A program made the translations under genes and the position numbers. Shown in pieces: positions 63,761 to 64,000 of a DNA stretch of 64,000 bases. The notes beneath the pieces were generated by a model. The model did no database searches, had not been told where the DNA came from, and saw only the letters and a program-made list of their open reading frames with translations. Where the stretch lies: positions 62,001 through 126,000 of the forward strand of contig JAFXXN010000160.1 of the NCBI GenBank assembly GCA_017542245.1, written 5' to 3'. Position 1 is the first letter of the stretch, and every line of letters begins with the position of its first letter. This DNA is from Lachnospiraceae bacterium (GTDB taxonomy: Bacteria; Bacillota; Clostridia; Lachnospirales; Lachnospiraceae).

Positions 63761-64000
63761 ATGAGCATAGATGATATTATTCGGATAGCGAAAGAAGCAG
63801 GAAAAATAATGGTAACTGCTGTGCGGCATAAGATTATGGAAAAAGCAGGGCATGCCAACTTTTGTACTGAGACCGATGAGAAGATACAGGCATTCCTTTT
63901 CGGAGAACTGGGAAAGATTTTACCGGAAGCAGCCTTTCTTGGCGAAGAGGATGGACAGGATGTATTTTCGGAGAAAATGGAAAGTGGCTACTGCTTTGTC
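63761..64000 (+). CDS. inositol monophosphatase family protein (3' end outside window)
   Basis: The first 80 residues are present. A short helix, then HANFCTETDEKIQAFL and FLGEEDGQ match the beginning of the inositol monophosphatase/SuhB family: the Glu pair of FLGEE is one half of the Mg site. The D-P-x-D-G-T motif would lie beyond the window. AAAGG (63746-63750) precedes the ATG. Likely in the same transcript region as the GH2 gene, 73 nt away. Confidence 0.85.
   Translation, partial: MSIDDIIRIAKEAGKIMVTAVRHKIMEKAGHANFCTETDEKIQAFLFGELGKILPEAAFLGEEDGQDVFSEKMESGYCFV

Noticed and set aside
63732..63764. 10-codon leader peptide overlapping the inositol-monophosphatase start
   Set aside because: A small ATG frame ends in an ATGA overlap, but there is no ribosome site before it and no codon pattern that would suggest attenuation.

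Overview
This 64 kb window looks like chromosome of a low-GC anaerobic Firmicute, most likely a Lachnospiraceae member of the Butyrivibrio/Pseudobutyrivibrio/Eubacterium type. The grounds are gene content and order: dacA-tatD-rsmA, tig-clpP-clpX-engB, DUF4364, a T-box in front of valS, many AGGAGG ribosome sites and consensus sigma-70 promoters. No rRNA, tRNA, CRISPR array, integrase or transposase gene was found. The assignment is inference.

Layout. 1-16 kb is accessory-like and repeat-rich: the start of a SNF2/SWIM helicase (cut by the window edge), an AAA ATPase plus a cyclic-nucleotide-fold protein, a MarR-controlled heterodimeric ABC exporter, a small HTH/Cys protein, an M15 peptidase, a DUF3990 toxin-antitoxin-like pair, a secreted Fn3/WG protein, a small exported protein and a DUF4143 ATPase. 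16-38 kb is mostly housekeeping: Tic20-like membrane protein, dacA, tatD, rsmA, HerA-like ATPase, lipoprotein, gltX, UvrD-like helicase, Gln-rich membrane protein, tig-clpP-clpX, engB, DUF4364, cca, a PEGA-protein gene broken by an in-frame TGA, two SPFH proteins and an FKBP lipoprotein. 38-50 kb holds T-box-valS, two large paralogous secreted proteins, rdgB, an alpha/beta hydrolase-fold protein lacking its nucleophile, and a THUMP-type RNA methyltransferase. 50.4-58.1 kb is an apparent single-strand island: small protein, LRR protein, radical SAM protein, vWA/HExxH protein, MoxR-type ATPase, pnuC, nadR, NrtR-like Nudix regulator. 58-64 kb holds an OYE-type flavin/Fe-S reductase, a Nudix hydrolase, a GH2 glycosidase and the start of an inositol-monophosphatase-like gene.

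Repeats are the most striking feature. (R1) Seven copies of a ~70-bp hairpin with up to 26 perfect base pairs, with extensive compensatory changes and a conserved apical stem-loop, all between 1.4 and 16 kb. (P) Three copies of a ~35-bp palindrome; one covers the -35 of the DUF3990 operon. P and R1 together form ~150-bp inverted repeats around an 8.2-kb segment. (R2) A two-hairpin element in sense orientation 20-40 nt before the start codons of three unrelated genes, with a fourth partial copy fused to an R1. (R3) MITE-like ends, one pair inside the valS leader and one supplying the C-terminus of PnuC. (R4) Two near-identical REP-like hairpins at gene 3' ends.

How genes work together: NAD precursor uptake (PnuC), conversion (NadR) and control (NrtR-like) are joined downstream of a MoxR/vWA/radical SAM cluster of unknown purpose; this island and the R1/R2 structured repeats are the best candidates for undescribed biology. 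All functions are read from motifs; no database search was run.
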